Source of the DNA: DASXUL01 sp036504855
GTDB lineage: Bacteria; Armatimonadota; DTGP01; JAKQQT01
Length of the DNA: 64,000 bases
Assembly (NCBI GenBank): GCA_036504855.1
Contig: DASXUL010000132.1
Location: 21,103 to 85,102, forward strand
Direction: 5' to 3'
The stretch's first letter is position 1, and each line of letters starts with the position of its first letter. The position numbers and the translations under genes were made by a program. Below the pieces are notes generated by a model, which was given only the letters and a program-made list of their open reading frames with translations, was not told the DNA's origin and made no database searches. Positions 8,432 to 16,884 of this stretch are shown here, in pieces.

Positions 8432-9373
8432 TCAGCGACAGGAAGCCCACGCCTGCCGTCCGGCCGCCACCTGGCGGATGGCCTCGGCGTGGATGGCCAG
8501 AGTCTCGGGCAGCGTGGGCTTCCAGACGGTCTGCAGGAACCCAACCAGGCGCTCCGGCGCGATGACCCGCCGGCAATGCTCCACCGTACGCACGAAGTTC
8601 GTGGGCGAGGCCCACACGCTGCCCGCCGGCGCCTGGTCGAATCCGGCGGCGTCCAGTTGGGCGTACGCCTGTACCGCTGGGTCGTTCGGAGCGAAATCGT
8701 CGTTGTAGTACCAGTTGCTCTGGAGAACGGTGCGCGGCATCTGCGCCGCGAACTCCTCCGGGTGGCTCCACGCGAAGTCGCTCCACACCCACGCGCGCGC
8801 CCCGCGCTCCTCGGCTTCGTTTACCAGGAACCGAAGGTCGTTCCACCAGAGGTCGTACTGCCGGATTGTCACGAAGCGGAAGTGCCTCTGGTTCGCCAGG
8901 TCCTCTTCGTCCATCCCGAGGTGAAAGTACGCGGGGTTGCCGAAGATCCGAGCCGTTTCGGCAATGAGGTCCCGGCAGACCGCGTAGTACGCTGGGGTGG
9001 AGAGCATGCGCGCGTAGTCACCCATCCAGGCATCGTGGCAGGCCGAGAAGTTCAGCTTCGGCACGGGCGCCATCCCCAGCGAGCGGATGCGATCGAGCGC
9101 TTCCGTGAGCTCATCCGGCGTCCACGCGCCCTCCACGCCGATCTCGGGGCGGCTCTCGAAGCGGACGCCGTCGCCAACGTCGATCACCACGTGCGTGACG
9201 CCGGCATCGGCCATCCGGGCGACGAGGTCATCCCACGTCGCCCGGTCGCACCGCAGATAGGGCTTCCGCTCCCAGTAGGGGTATTGGAGGCCCGGCACGT
9301 TTCGGTCGCCCCACATGTTGTAGGAGAGGTGGATCAGATAGGCCCACATGAGAGGTCGCTTGTCGTCTGCCAT
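8432..9373 (-). CDS. TIM-barrel glycoside hydrolase, GH20-like
   Basis: A 313-aa cytoplasmic protein of beta/alpha-barrel type. Residues ADAGVTHVVIDVGDG, MAPVPKLNFSACHDAWMG and AYFHLGMDEED follow the order of GH20/GH-A-like barrels; the Asp-Glu pair in HLGMDEE matches the catalytic acid position of GH20 hexosaminidases, but the domain is short and lacks the usual GH20 N-terminal domain. ATG 9373 (MADDKRP) is chosen because GGGAG lies seven bases upstream. It lies between GH31 (43 bp) and GH78 (72 bp) genes on one strand, so it very likely acts on the same glycan. Exact specificity cannot be read. Confidence 0.7.
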   Translation of the reverse strand: MADDKRPLMWAYLIHLSYNMWGDRNVPGLQYPYWERKPYLRCDRATWDDLVARMADAGVTHVVIDVGDGVRFESRPEIGVEGAWTPDELTEALDRIRSLGMAPVPKLNFSACHDAWMGDYARMLSTPAYYAVCRDLIAETARIFGNPAYFHLGMDEEDLANQRHFRFVTIRQYDLWWNDLRFLVNEAEERGARAWVWSDFAWSHPEEFAAQMPRTVLQSNWYYNDDFAPNDPAVQAYAQLDAAGFDQAPAGSVWASPTNFVRTVEHCRRVIAPERLVGFLQTVWKPTLPETLAIHAEAIRQVAAGRQAWASCR

Positions 9374-9416
9374 GTGCATCTCCCTATCGCTGTGCGGGAC
9401 GCTCCACCCGGCGAAG

Positions 9417-11687
9417 TCAGCCGCCGATCACCGTAACAGTGGGCTCCGGCCGCGGGCTTGCGTACGATCCCTCGGCCCACGTGCTGATGGCAACGCGCCC
9501 GCCTTGCCCCTTGGCCGTTATCGTCGTTCGCCGGTACTCGCCGGCCTGGTAGCCGAACGAGGCGCCGTCGTCTTCGTAGACTTCGCCGGCGGCCTGCCCA
9601 TCCTTCAGGTAGACGCGGAACTCCAGCGGGACTCCGCTCATCTCGCCCGTGTGTTGCACGACGGGCTGCGCGACGATCACCGCTCCGGCGCGCACGAAGA
9701 GCGGCAGCTTGCTCAGTGGAGCGTCCACCGTCAGGTTGCGGCCGCCTTCCAGGCGCTCATCCGTCCAGAAATCGTACCATTCGCCCGCCGGCAGGTAGAC
9801 CGTCCGCGATGTAGCGCCCTCATCCAGGATGGGAGCGACCAGCAGGTTGGCGCCCACGAGGAACTCGTTATCCAGATCCGCGCAGCTTGGATCGTTTGGG
9901 TACTCCAGCAGCAGCGGGCGCATCAGCGGGATTCCCGTGCGCGTCAGCTCCTCGGTGAGGGTGTAGATGGTAGGCATCAGGCGGTAGCGCAACTCGATGC
10001 TGGCGCGGTTGATCTCCGTCCAATCGTCCCCGAATACCCAGGGCTCCTGCGGCTGGAAGGGCTCGCCGGCCCCCGCGAGACCGGGGGTGGCGCTATGGGC
10101 GCGGCTGAACGGGAAGAGGGCGCCCACCTGAAGCCATCGGCCGAACAGCTCCGGCGTGGTATCGAACACGAATCCGCCGATGTCCGGCCCGGAAAGTCCC
10201 TCGCCGGAGAGCCCCATGTTCAGCAGCATGGATACGCTCATGCGCAAGTGGGTCCAGGAGGCCACGTTGTCGCCGGTCCATGTTGCTGCGTACCGCTGGA
10301 TTCCGGCGAACGCGGCGCGGGAGAGCACGAACGGGCGCTGCTCGGGGCGAAGCTTCAGCAGCCCCTCGTACGTGCCGCGCGCCATCTGCATGCCGTACAC
10401 GTTGTGGTAGCGGGCGTGAACGTCCGGGAATCCGTCCGCGCCGGGGTGCACGCAGTCCTCGGGCATGTGCAGGCCGTCGCGCTCGAACACGGCGGGCTCG
10501 TTCATATCGTTCCAGAACCCGGCGATGCCGTCGTCCACGAGGCCCTTGTACCAGCCCCCCCACCATTCGCGGCATTTCGCGTCCGTGAAGTCCGGAAACA
10601 CGCAGTTGCCGGGCCACACCGGCCCAACGAACGGCGTTCCGTCCGGATTGCGCACCACGAGGCCAGTCTCCATCAGGGTGTCATACGGCGCGTAGCCAGG
10701 ATCATTGGGGATGCCGGGGTCCAGAATGGCGATGGTGCGGAACCCGTTCTCCCGGAGGTCGGAGATCAGGCCCTTTGGGTTCGGGAAACGGTTGTGGTCC
10801 CAGGTGAAGTCGCGGTAGCGGTCCATGTAATGGATGTCGAAGTAGAGCACGTCGCACGGCACATTCCGCGAGCGGAACCCTTGGGCGATCTCGCGGACCA
10901 TGGAATCGGAGTCGTAGGAGAAGCGGCACTGCTGGTAGCCCATCGCCCAGAGCGGGGGCAGGGGATGGCGGCCGGTGAGCTCGGTATACCGGGCCAGCAC
11001 CGCCTTCGGCGCGGCGGCGGTGAAGAGGTAGAGGTCCATCTGCCCACCGTCAACGGAGATCTCCGCCGGCGTGGCGCCGATCTCGCCCAGCGTCCACTTC
11101 TGGCGGAAAGTGTTGTCCATGAACAGGCCGTGTGGGGCGCCGCCGTCCATGCCGATGCAGAACGGAATGGACTGATACAGCGGGTCGCCGCCCACCACGT
11201 ATTCGCAGTGGTCGGTGTTGTAGAACTCCATCGGCGCGCCGCGGCGTTCCAGTGGGCCGGCCTTCTCGCCGCAGCCATAGACGCGGCGATCGGCGGGCTG
11301 TTTCCAGGAGAGCCGGAAGCCGCCGCTCTCGGCGAAGGAGATGGCGGCGTCGGCGAGGAGAGGGCGCCCGGCCGAGGTCTCAACGGTGAACACGGCGTCC
11401 GATCGGCGAACGTGAACGCGGGCGGAGGCGATTTCCACGGTAACGGTGGCGGCGTCCTTGGCGATGCTAACGCGCGTTACGGGCCAGTCGGTCTTCGCAA
11501 CGGCGAAGGATGGGACGGGGTCGAATTCGCCGGAGCAGGAGGCCCGGATGCGGATGAGGTCGTCGGCGAGCGCATCGATGCGCAAGACGCCGCCCTCGGC
11601 TTCAATGGTGACGCCGCGGGCGTCGGGGCGAGCGGACAGGACCTGTCCGAGGTCCGCGCGCGGGCGGATGGCTTCAGGTACGGGAAT
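9417..11687 (-). CDS. Alpha-glucosidase / alpha-xylosidase, GH31
   Basis: Retaining exo-acting glycosidase. Conserved GH31 blocks are visible: PLPPLWAMGYQQCRFSY, DVLYFDIHYMDRYRDFTWD, the nucleophile motif GFWNDMNEPAVF near residue 390, FVLSRAAFAGIQRYAATWTGDN with the acid/base Asp, and GLSGEGLSGPDIGGF. The open frame extends to TTG 11766-11768, but that TTG is part of a -35 box and the intervening bases hold a -10 box and an operator. A strong SD (GGAGGAG) stands just before ATT 11685-11687, giving 756 aa beginning with IPVPEAIRP, so an ATT start is preferred; this rare start is inferred. First gene of the GH31, GH20-like, GH78 operon; no signal peptide. Confidence 0.88.
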   Translation of the reverse strand: MPVPEAIRPRADLGQVLSARPDARGVTIEAEGGVLRIDALADDLIRIRASCSGEFDPVPSFAVAKTDWPVTRVSIAKDAATVTVEIASARVHVRRSDAVFTVETSAGRPLLADAAISFAESGGFRLSWKQPADRRVYGCGEKAGPLERRGAPMEFYNTDHCEYVVGGDPLYQSIPFCIGMDGGAPHGLFMDNTFRQKWTLGEIGATPAEISVDGGQMDLYLFTAAAPKAVLARYTELTGRHPLPPLWAMGYQQCRFSYDSDSMVREIAQGFRSRNVPCDVLYFDIHYMDRYRDFTWDHNRFPNPKGLISDLRENGFRTIAILDPGIPNDPGYAPYDTLMETGLVVRNPDGTPFVGPVWPGNCVFPDFTDAKCREWWGGWYKGLVDDGIAGFWNDMNEPAVFERDGLHMPEDCVHPGADGFPDVHARYHNVYGMQMARGTYEGLLKLRPEQRPFVLSRAAFAGIQRYAATWTGDNVASWTHLRMSVSMLLNMGLSGEGLSGPDIGGFVFDTTPELFGRWLQVGALFPFSRAHSATPGLAGAGEPFQPQEPWVFGDDWTEINRASIELRYRLMPTIYTLTEELTRTGIPLMRPLLLEYPNDPSCADLDNEFLVGANLLVAPILDEGATSRTVYLPAGEWYDFWTDERLEGGRNLTVDAPLSKLPLFVRAGAVIVAQPVVQHTGEMSGVPLEFRVYLKDGQAAGEVYEDDGASFGYQAGEYRRTTITAKGQGGRVAISTWAEGSYASPRPEPTVTVIGG

Positions 11688-11725
11688 TGTAAGCTCCTCC
11701 TCAAAATCAGCCCCATATCGGGGCG

Positions 11726-11739
11726 TGAATACGTATTCA
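11726..11739. promoter_or_regulatory. Perfect 14-bp palindromic operator
   Basis: TGAATACGTATTCA is its own reverse complement, with the CG centre typical of LacI- and some GntR-family operators. It abuts the -10 box of the GH31 promoter, an ideal position for a repressor that blocks RNA polymerase until a sugar inducer is present. The regulator is not encoded in the window. Confidence 0.7.
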
Positions 11740-11768
11740 AGTATATCATCCCTGTTCGCTACCGGCAA
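11740..11768 (-). promoter_or_regulatory. Sigma-70 promoter of the GH31 operon
   Basis: On the minus strand TTGCCG (11763-11768) is separated by exactly 17 bases from TATACT (11740-11745). The palindrome 11726-11739 follows directly. The spacing and the match to consensus are good. Transcription would begin near 11733, which excludes the TTG at 11768 as a translation start. Confidence 0.8.
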
Positions 11769-11822
11769 GGAAAGCGGTTTCCCTCCCGCAAGCGCGCCAA
11801 AGGGCTTCGCGCACGATCTCCA

Positions 11823-12773
11823 TCATACTCGCACATAATCCGCCGCGTTGTCGTCCAGGTTTTCCTTCTGACGGTGGTACCGCTCCGTGGTGCGCGGATC
11901 GGCGTGGCCGGCGGCGTACTGAACCTTGTGGAGCGGCGCCCCGCCTTCCAGCGCCAGCGTTACAAATGTGTGGCGCAGGCTGTGAGGCGTGATGTGCTCC
12001 GCCAGCCCCGCTTCGTCCACGCGGCGCAGCACGACTTTCCAGATGCCGTCCACCGAAAGCGGCGCCCCCGAGGCGATCCGGTAGCCGCCGCCTCGCGCCG
12101 CGCGCAGCGCCACGAACAGCGGCTCGCGCGCATCCCACTGCCGCCCAGACGCCGCTACCCAGTCCTGGCAGCAGCGCAGCACATCCGGCGCCGCCTTCAC
12201 GATGCGCGTCTTGGCGCCCTTTCCGCGCACGCTCAGCGCCGTGTGCCCGCCGCGCGCCGAGAAGTCCGCCAGCCGGATGCCGGCCGCCTCGCCGCGCCGG
12301 ATGCCGGTGCGCAGCATGAGGAACAACAAGCAGTGGTCGCGCTGTCCCAGGAGGTTCGACCTGTCGATGGATGCCAGCAGCGCCCGCGCCTGGCGCAGCG
12401 TGAGCCCCGAAGTGGGGGACTCCTGATCGGCCTTCAGGCCGTGCACGCGCGTGGCGGGGTTCCGGTCCGCCCAGCCCTCGCCGATGGCGCGATCGAAGAG
12501 CTGGCGCACAACGCTGAGCTTCCGGTTCACGGTGGCCTTGGCGGCCCCGCGCTTGATCAGCGCGTTCCGGAACGCTTCCACCTGGCCCGAGGTCACCTGC
12601 CGCAGGTCGTCTGGCGCCTCCACGCCGGCGTGCGCGCAGAAATCCAGGATGTCACGCTGATAGGCGCGGCGGGTGTTGTCGCTGAGCTGCCCCGCCACCA
12701 GCGTGTCGATGAGGAAATCCATCTGTTGGGGCGCCGGAGGGGCGGCTCTTGGGGCTATGGAATGTGACTCCAT
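11823..12773 (-). CDS. Tyrosine recombinase, XerC/XerD-like
   Basis: Site-specific recombinase of 316 aa. The N-terminal SAM-like core-binding domain (LSDNTRRAYQRDILDFCAHAG) precedes a catalytic domain with the conserved residues Arg (RTGIRRGE), His-x-x-Arg (HSLRHTF), His (GHADP) and the nucleophile Tyr (TTERYHR). Size and architecture fit chromosomal Xer enzymes or short integrases. ATG 12773 (MESHSIAP) was chosen; the longer frame adds 27 unlikely residues. It is divergent from nusA. No attachment site, phage or transposon genes are nearby, so a housekeeping Xer role is plausible but unproven. A second Xer partner is not seen. Confidence 0.88.
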   Translation of the reverse strand: MESHSIAPRAAPPAPQQMDFLIDTLVAGQLSDNTRRAYQRDILDFCAHAGVEAPDDLRQVTSGQVEAFRNALIKRGAAKATVNRKLSVVRQLFDRAIGEGWADRNPATRVHGLKADQESPTSGLTLRQARALLASIDRSNLLGQRDHCLLFLMLRTGIRRGEAAGIRLADFSARGGHTALSVRGKGAKTRIVKAAPDVLRCCQDWVAASGRQWDAREPLFVALRAARGGGYRIASGAPLSVDGIWKVVLRRVDEAGLAEHITPHSLRHTFVTLALEGGAPLHKVQYAAGHADPRTTERYHRQKENLDDNAADYVRV

Positions 12774-12868
12774 GGTCTCTGCTTTCGCCGGGCCAAAATG
12801 AGGCTCGCCGGCATGTTTGCACGCTTGGCGGAGGCTGACCGAACGTCCGCTCAACCCCCATCCGATTA

Positions 12869-12897
12869 TTGCAAAGCCCCCAGCCGGATGGTATACT
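12869..12897 (+). promoter_or_regulatory. Sigma-70 promoter of nusA-infB operon
   Basis: TTGCAA (12869-12874), a 17-base spacer, then TATACT (12892-12897). It lies about 120 bp before the nusA start, leaving a structured leader. Confidence 0.8.
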
Positions 12898-12912
12898 AGA
12901 TTTCAGCAGAAT

Positions 12913-12958
12913 CTTCGGGCGAAGCCGGAGTGGGGCTCAGTCCCACTCCTTCGTTTTT
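12913..12958 (+). promoter_or_regulatory. Structured leader / attenuator-like hairpin before nusA
   Basis: A small hairpin CTTC-GGGC-GAAG (12913-12924) is followed by GGAGTGGG-loop-CCCACTCC (12927-12949) and then ttcgttttt, so the second hairpin looks like an intrinsic terminator inside the 5' leader. A GAGUGGG/CCCACU hairpin with a U run is the hallmark of leaders in front of rimP-nusA operons in many bacteria. Here rimP itself is absent and nusA follows at 13020. Attenuation or NusA autoregulation is inferred. Confidence 0.55.
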
Positions 12959-13019
12959 GGGGGGGACTTCGCCCTGCACGCCGGCCCCGGGCCATCAAAT
13001 CGAATAAAGGAGAGCGGGC

Positions 13020-14294
13020 ATGAGCGGCGATTTCCTAGATGCCTTGAAGCAGATCGAGCGGGAGAAGGATATTTCGGCGGAGGCGTTGCTGGACCTCGTC
13101 AAGCAGGCCCTTGTGTCCGCGTATAAGAAACATTTTGGCGTGCAGGGCGATATCGAGGTGGAGATCGACTCCCGCAAGTCCGAGTTCCGCGTGTACGCCC
13201 GGCAGGAAGTGGTTGAGAGCGACCCGCTGCCTCACGTCCAGATCAGCGTCGACGAGGCCCGCAAGGTGGACCCCGAACTCGAAGTGGGAGACTACATCCA
13301 GTTTGAGGTCACCCCGGAGGACTTCGGTCGCATCGCCGCGCAGACCGCCAAGCAGGTGGTGATGCAGCGCATCCGCGAGGCGGAGCGCGACAAAGTGCTG
13401 GAAGAGTACCTGGACAAGGTCAACAACGTCATCACCGGAACCGTGCAGCGCCGCGAGCAGCGCAGCGTGTACATCACGCTCGGCAAGATCGAAGCGATCC
13501 TTCCGGCCAGCGAGCAGGTGGGCGGCGAGGCGTACCGCTTTGGCGAGCGCCTGAAGGTCTACGTTCTGGAGGCCCGTCGCACCAACAAGGGGCCGCAGAT
13601 TGTGGTCTCACGCAGCCACCCGAGCCTCATCCGCCGGCTGTTCGAGCTGGAAGTGCCTGAGATCGCCGACGGCGTTGTCGAGATCAAATCCGTGGCCCGC
13701 GAGCCCGGCGCGCGCAGCAAGATCGCCGTGCACAGCAACGAATCGAAGGTCGACCCGGTCGGCGCCTGCGTGGGGCATCGCGGCAGCCGCGTTCAGAACG
13801 TGGTTTCGGAGCTCTATGGCGAGAAGATCGACATCGTTCGCTGGAGTGACGACCCCGCCACCTACATCGCCGGCGCCCTGAGCCCGGCCAAGGCCGTGAA
13901 CGTTCGCGTGAACGAGGATGCCAAGAGCGCCCTCGTAATCGCCCCGGACAACCAGTTGAGCCTTGCCATCGGCAAGGAAGGGCAGAACGTTCGCCTTGCC
14001 GCGCGCCTGACGGGCTGGCGCATCGACATCCGCAGCGAGGCGCAGGTGGCCGAAATGGCCGTCCGCGAAGCCGCGAAGGCCGAGGAAGCGGCCAAGGCCT
14101 CCGAGGAGGCGGACGCCGCCGCCGAGGATGACGCGGAGGAGATCGCCGCCACCATCGTCGACAGCATCCACCCGGCCGCCCATGACGAGGGCGTCGATAC
14201 GGCCGAGGTCGCCGATGCGGCCGAAGCCATTGATATGGCTGACGTAGCTGATACGGCCGAGGTCGCCGATACGGCCGATACTCTGGTGGCCTGA
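13020..14294 (+). CDS. nusA: Transcription termination/antitermination factor NusA
   Basis: RNA polymerase-associated factor controlling pausing, termination and antitermination. The 424-aa protein has the N-terminal RNAP-binding domain (about 1-125, FLDALKQIEREKDISAEALLDLVKQAL split over two helices), S1 domain (about 130-200, ITGTVQRREQRSVYITLGK), and tandem KH domains (RIAVHSN-type KIAVHSNESKVDPVGACVG, then SLAIGKEGQNVRLAARLTGW). The C-terminus is an acidic low-complexity tail with repeats of DTAEVAD instead of the E. coli AR domains. SD AAGGAGAG precedes ATG 13020. First gene of the nusA-rnpM-infB cluster. Confidence 0.97.
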   Translation: MSGDFLDALKQIEREKDISAEALLDLVKQALVSAYKKHFGVQGDIEVEIDSRKSEFRVYARQEVVESDPLPHVQISVDEARKVDPELEVGDYIQFEVTPEDFGRIAAQTAKQVVMQRIREAERDKVLEEYLDKVNNVITGTVQRREQRSVYITLGKIEAILPASEQVGGEAYRFGERLKVYVLEARRTNKGPQIVVSRSHPSLIRRLFELEVPEIADGVVEIKSVAREPGARSKIAVHSNESKVDPVGACVGHRGSRVQNVVSELYGEKIDIVRWSDDPATYIAGALSPAKAVNVRVNEDAKSALVIAPDNQLSLAIGKEGQNVRLAARLTGWRIDIRSEAQVAEMAVREAAKAEEAAKASEEADAAAEDDAEEIAATIVDSIHPAAHDEGVDTAEVADAAEAIDMADVADTAEVADTADTLVA

Positions 14295-14298
14295 CGCC

Positions 14299-14565
14299 AT
14301 GCCCCGCGCCGCGCCGGAGCGAACGTGCGTTGGCTGCCGGACATCGCGGCCGAAGAACGAGTTGCGCCGCATCGTTCGCGCGCCGGATGGGACCATTGAT
14401 GTGGACCCATCCGGCAAGCGCGAGGGGCGCGGCGCATACATATGCCCCCGCGCGGAGTGCCTGCAAGCCGCCGTCCGCCGCAAGGCCCTGGACCGCGCCC
14501 TCAAGGGCCCGGTCGCCCCGGACGTTGTGGAGCGGCTTCGAGCGGGGCTGAACGAACCGGACTGA
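14299..14565 (+). CDS. rnpM: RNase P modulator RnpM (YlxR)
   Basis: A small RNA-binding protein of the YlxR/DUF448 family, reported in Firmicutes to bind RNase P RNA. The 88-aa product has the signature ERTCVGCRTSRPKNELRRIVR and GRGAYICPRAECLQAAVRRKAL. The four cysteines are the hallmark of the family. It follows nusA by 4 bp and precedes infB, its conserved location. Confidence 0.93.
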   Translation: MPRAAPERTCVGCRTSRPKNELRRIVRAPDGTIDVDPSGKREGRGAYICPRAECLQAAVRRKALDRALKGPVAPDVVERLRAGLNEPD

Positions 14566-14857
14566 TTGCATGGGCGCGGCGGACACGCTGCGGAACCCGG
14601 GACGATGAACCTCCGAGCGCGCTCGTTCATCGCGGCCCTGGGCGTCGCTTCGCCATTGTGGCCATGCGCATGCGCGCGTCGCCGCAATCGCCTATACTAT
14701 TAAGGGGCACGCGATTGCGTCGCCGTATCTCAGAATCGTCTGGGCGGAGTCCGTCCAGGCGATTTCCTTGTGTCTCGTATCACCGACTCAACACTGTCCT
14801 GGTGTATCACCGCAACGTGCGGAGGCAACCATGAAGTAAGCAGAAAGCAGGTCCAGA
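14566..14857 (+). promoter_or_regulatory. infB leader with possible promoter and MK* mini-ORF
   Basis: This stretch of about 290 bp between rnpM and infB has no ordinary gene. TATACT at 14693-14698 could be a -10 box, although no good -35 is seen. The strongest SD in the region, GGAGG at 14821-14825, does not serve infB but a two-codon frame ATG AAG TAA at 14831-14839. infB starts 18 bp later with only a weak SD (CAGG). A leader mini-ORF coupled to infB translation is possible but may be chance. Confidence 0.4.
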
Positions 14858-16810
14858 ATGCCCGGAACCATTCGGGTTTACGAACTCGCCAAAGAGTTAA
14901 AGATGAGCAACACCGAGTTGCTCCACCTGCTGGAAAGCCTCGGAGAGAATGTCCGAAGCCACTCCAGCACACTGAGCGCGGAATCCGTCGCCAAGGTGCG
15001 CGGCTCCGTTCAGAAGTCCGACGGCGCCCCGCCGGCCCCAACGCCGGCTCCCAAGCCCGTTGCAGACAAGCTCGTTGAAGTTTTCCCCGGCATGACCGTC
15101 CGCGAACTGGCTGAGGCCATGGGCGTCGGCGCGCCGGAGATCCAGAAGCGCCTGCTCGCCATGCGCGTTATCGCCAGCGTCACCCAAACGCTGGACCTGG
15201 ATGTCTCCTCGCGTCTCGCCGAGCAGATGGGCTATGAGGTATTGACCGGGATGCGCCCCGCTCCGAAAGCGGCGGCGCCCTCCAACGGCGTCCGCAAGGG
15301 CTCATCCGTTAATCGCCCGCCCGTGGTCACCATCATGGGCCACGTCGATCACGGCAAAACCACGCTTTTGGATGCGATCCGCCACACCGACGTTACCGGC
15401 GGCGAATTCGGCGGCATCACCCAGCATATCGGCGCGTACCAGGTGGAATGGGACGGCCGCAAGATTACATTCCTGGACACCCCCGGCCACGCCGCCTTCA
15501 CGGCGATGCGCGCCCGCGGAGCCCAGGTGACGGATATCGTCGTCCTCGTGGTGGCCGCCGATGACGGCATCATGCCGCAGACGGTTGAGGCGATCAACCA
15601 CGCCAAGGCCGCCGGCGTTCCCATCATCGTCGCCGTGAACAAGATTGACCGCGAAGACGCCAACCCGGACCGCGTGCTCACGCAGCTCACCGAATACGAA
15701 CTCCTCGCCGAAGCCTACGGCGGCGACACGATGACGGTCAACGTCTCCGCTAAGAAGAAGACCAACCTCGAGGATCTCCTGACCGGCATCCTGGTGGTGG
15801 CGGAGGACCTGGACCTCACCGGCGATCCGGCGGCGAACCCAGAGGGCGCCGTTGTGGAAGCCCAGTTGGACCGCGGCCGCGGACCCGTGGCCACTGTCCT
15901 CGTTCAGCAGGGCATCCTCACAGTGGGAGACGCCGTCGTCGTCGGCGAGACCCATGGCAAGATCAAGGCGATGCTGGACGATAAGGGCCAGAGAGTCCTG
16001 AAGGCCGGCCCATCCACGCCGGTTGAGATCCAGGGCCTCTCCAGCGTTCCCAACGCCGGTGACCGCTTCACCGTGGTGAAGGACGACCGCACCGCCCGCC
16101 ACCTCTCCGAGGAAGAGGGCATGCGCAAGCGCACGGAGCGCCTGGCGCTTCGCCACCGCGTCACCCTTCAGGACCTGCGCCGCCAGATGATTGAGGGTGA
16201 GACGAAGGTCTTGAACGCCATCATCAAAGCGGACGTGCACGGCTCCCTGGAAGCGGTTCGCCAGTCCTTGGAGCAGCTCTCCGACGCCGAGGTGAAGATC
16301 GACGTGGTGCACAGCGGCGTGGGCAATATCGGCCAGTCGGACATCCTGCTGGCCACGGCCAGTAACGCCATCGTCATCGGCTTCAACGTAACCGTGGACA
16401 ACGACGCGCGCACGATGGCCCAAGATGAAAGCATCGACGTTCGGGTATACAACATCATCTACGAGCTGATCGACGACGTCCGAAAGGCGATGCTGGGCAA
16501 GCTGGAGCCGGTGTACGAAGAAGTGAGCCTCGGGCACGCGGAGTGCCGGGCGATCTTCCGCACCCCGCGCGGGCCTGTGGCCGGATCCTACGTTATCGAC
16601 GGCAAGGTTACCCGAGCCGCCGAAGCGCGCGTATTGCGCGGCAAGGAAGTCGTCTGGAAGGGCCGCCTCCAGAGCCTGCGACACGTTAAGGACGACGTCC
16701 GCGAGGTGCTTACTGGCTTCGAGTGCGGCATCCTTCTGGATGGCTTCACCGACATCCAGGTTGGCGATATCGTCGAATCGTTCGAAATGCGGGAAGTCCC
16801 GCGCTACTAG
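14858..16810 (+). CDS. infB: Translation initiation factor IF-2
   Basis: GTPase that delivers initiator tRNA to the ribosome. At 650 aa it is a short form (E. coli 890 aa) because the N-terminal linker is reduced. It has IF2_N modules (VYELAKELKMSNTELLHLLE at residues 6-25, and FPGMTVRELAEAMGVGAPEI), G1 GHVDHGKTTLLD, G3 DTPGHAAF, G4 NKID, then domain II and the C-terminal domains with GNIGQSDILLA and LGHAECRAIFR. ATG 14858 gives the expected MPGTIRVYELAK beginning. A heptad repeat starts right after the stop. Confidence 0.97.
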   Translation: MPGTIRVYELAKELKMSNTELLHLLESLGENVRSHSSTLSAESVAKVRGSVQKSDGAPPAPTPAPKPVADKLVEVFPGMTVRELAEAMGVGAPEIQKRLLAMRVIASVTQTLDLDVSSRLAEQMGYEVLTGMRPAPKAAAPSNGVRKGSSVNRPPVVTIMGHVDHGKTTLLDAIRHTDVTGGEFGGITQHIGAYQVEWDGRKITFLDTPGHAAFTAMRARGAQVTDIVVLVVAADDGIMPQTVEAINHAKAAGVPIIVAVNKIDREDANPDRVLTQLTEYELLAEAYGGDTMTVNVSAKKKTNLEDLLTGILVVAEDLDLTGDPAANPEGAVVEAQLDRGRGPVATVLVQQGILTVGDAVVVGETHGKIKAMLDDKGQRVLKAGPSTPVEIQGLSSVPNAGDRFTVVKDDRTARHLSEEEGMRKRTERLALRHRVTLQDLRRQMIEGETKVLNAIIKADVHGSLEAVRQSLEQLSDAEVKIDVVHSGVGNIGQSDILLATASNAIVIGFNVTVDNDARTMAQDESIDVRVYNIIYELIDDVRKAMLGKLEPVYEEVSLGHAECRAIFRTPRGPVAGSYVIDGKVTRAAEARVLRGKEVVWKGRLQSLRHVKDDVREVLTGFECGILLDGFTDIQVGDIVESFEMREVPRY

Positions 16811-16883
16811 GTGTAGTCATCGGTTGTCAGTCATCAGTTCTCAGTTCCGGCTGATGACTGATGACTGATGACTGAGAACTCTC
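16811..16883. repeat. Heptad-armed inverted repeat A (infB/ylxP)
   Basis: Tandem degenerate heptads (agtcatc, ggttgtc, agtcatc, agttctc) are followed by their reverse complements (gatgact repeated, gagaact), forming a fold-back hairpin with a short core. It fills the whole gap between infB and ylxP. Confidence 0.85.
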
Positions 16884-16884
16884 C

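Noticed and set aside
11688..11768. TTG start for the GH31 gene
   Set aside because: The TTG belongs to a -35 box and the following codons overlay the -10 box and operator.
9348..12767. 1139-codon plus-strand open frame opposite GH31 and the recombinase
   Set aside because: Antisense shadow of real genes with Arg/Ala/Gly-biased composition.
11823..12773. Prophage or integrative element integrase
   Set aside because: No phage, conjugation or attachment-site features were found around it; a Xer-like role is simpler.
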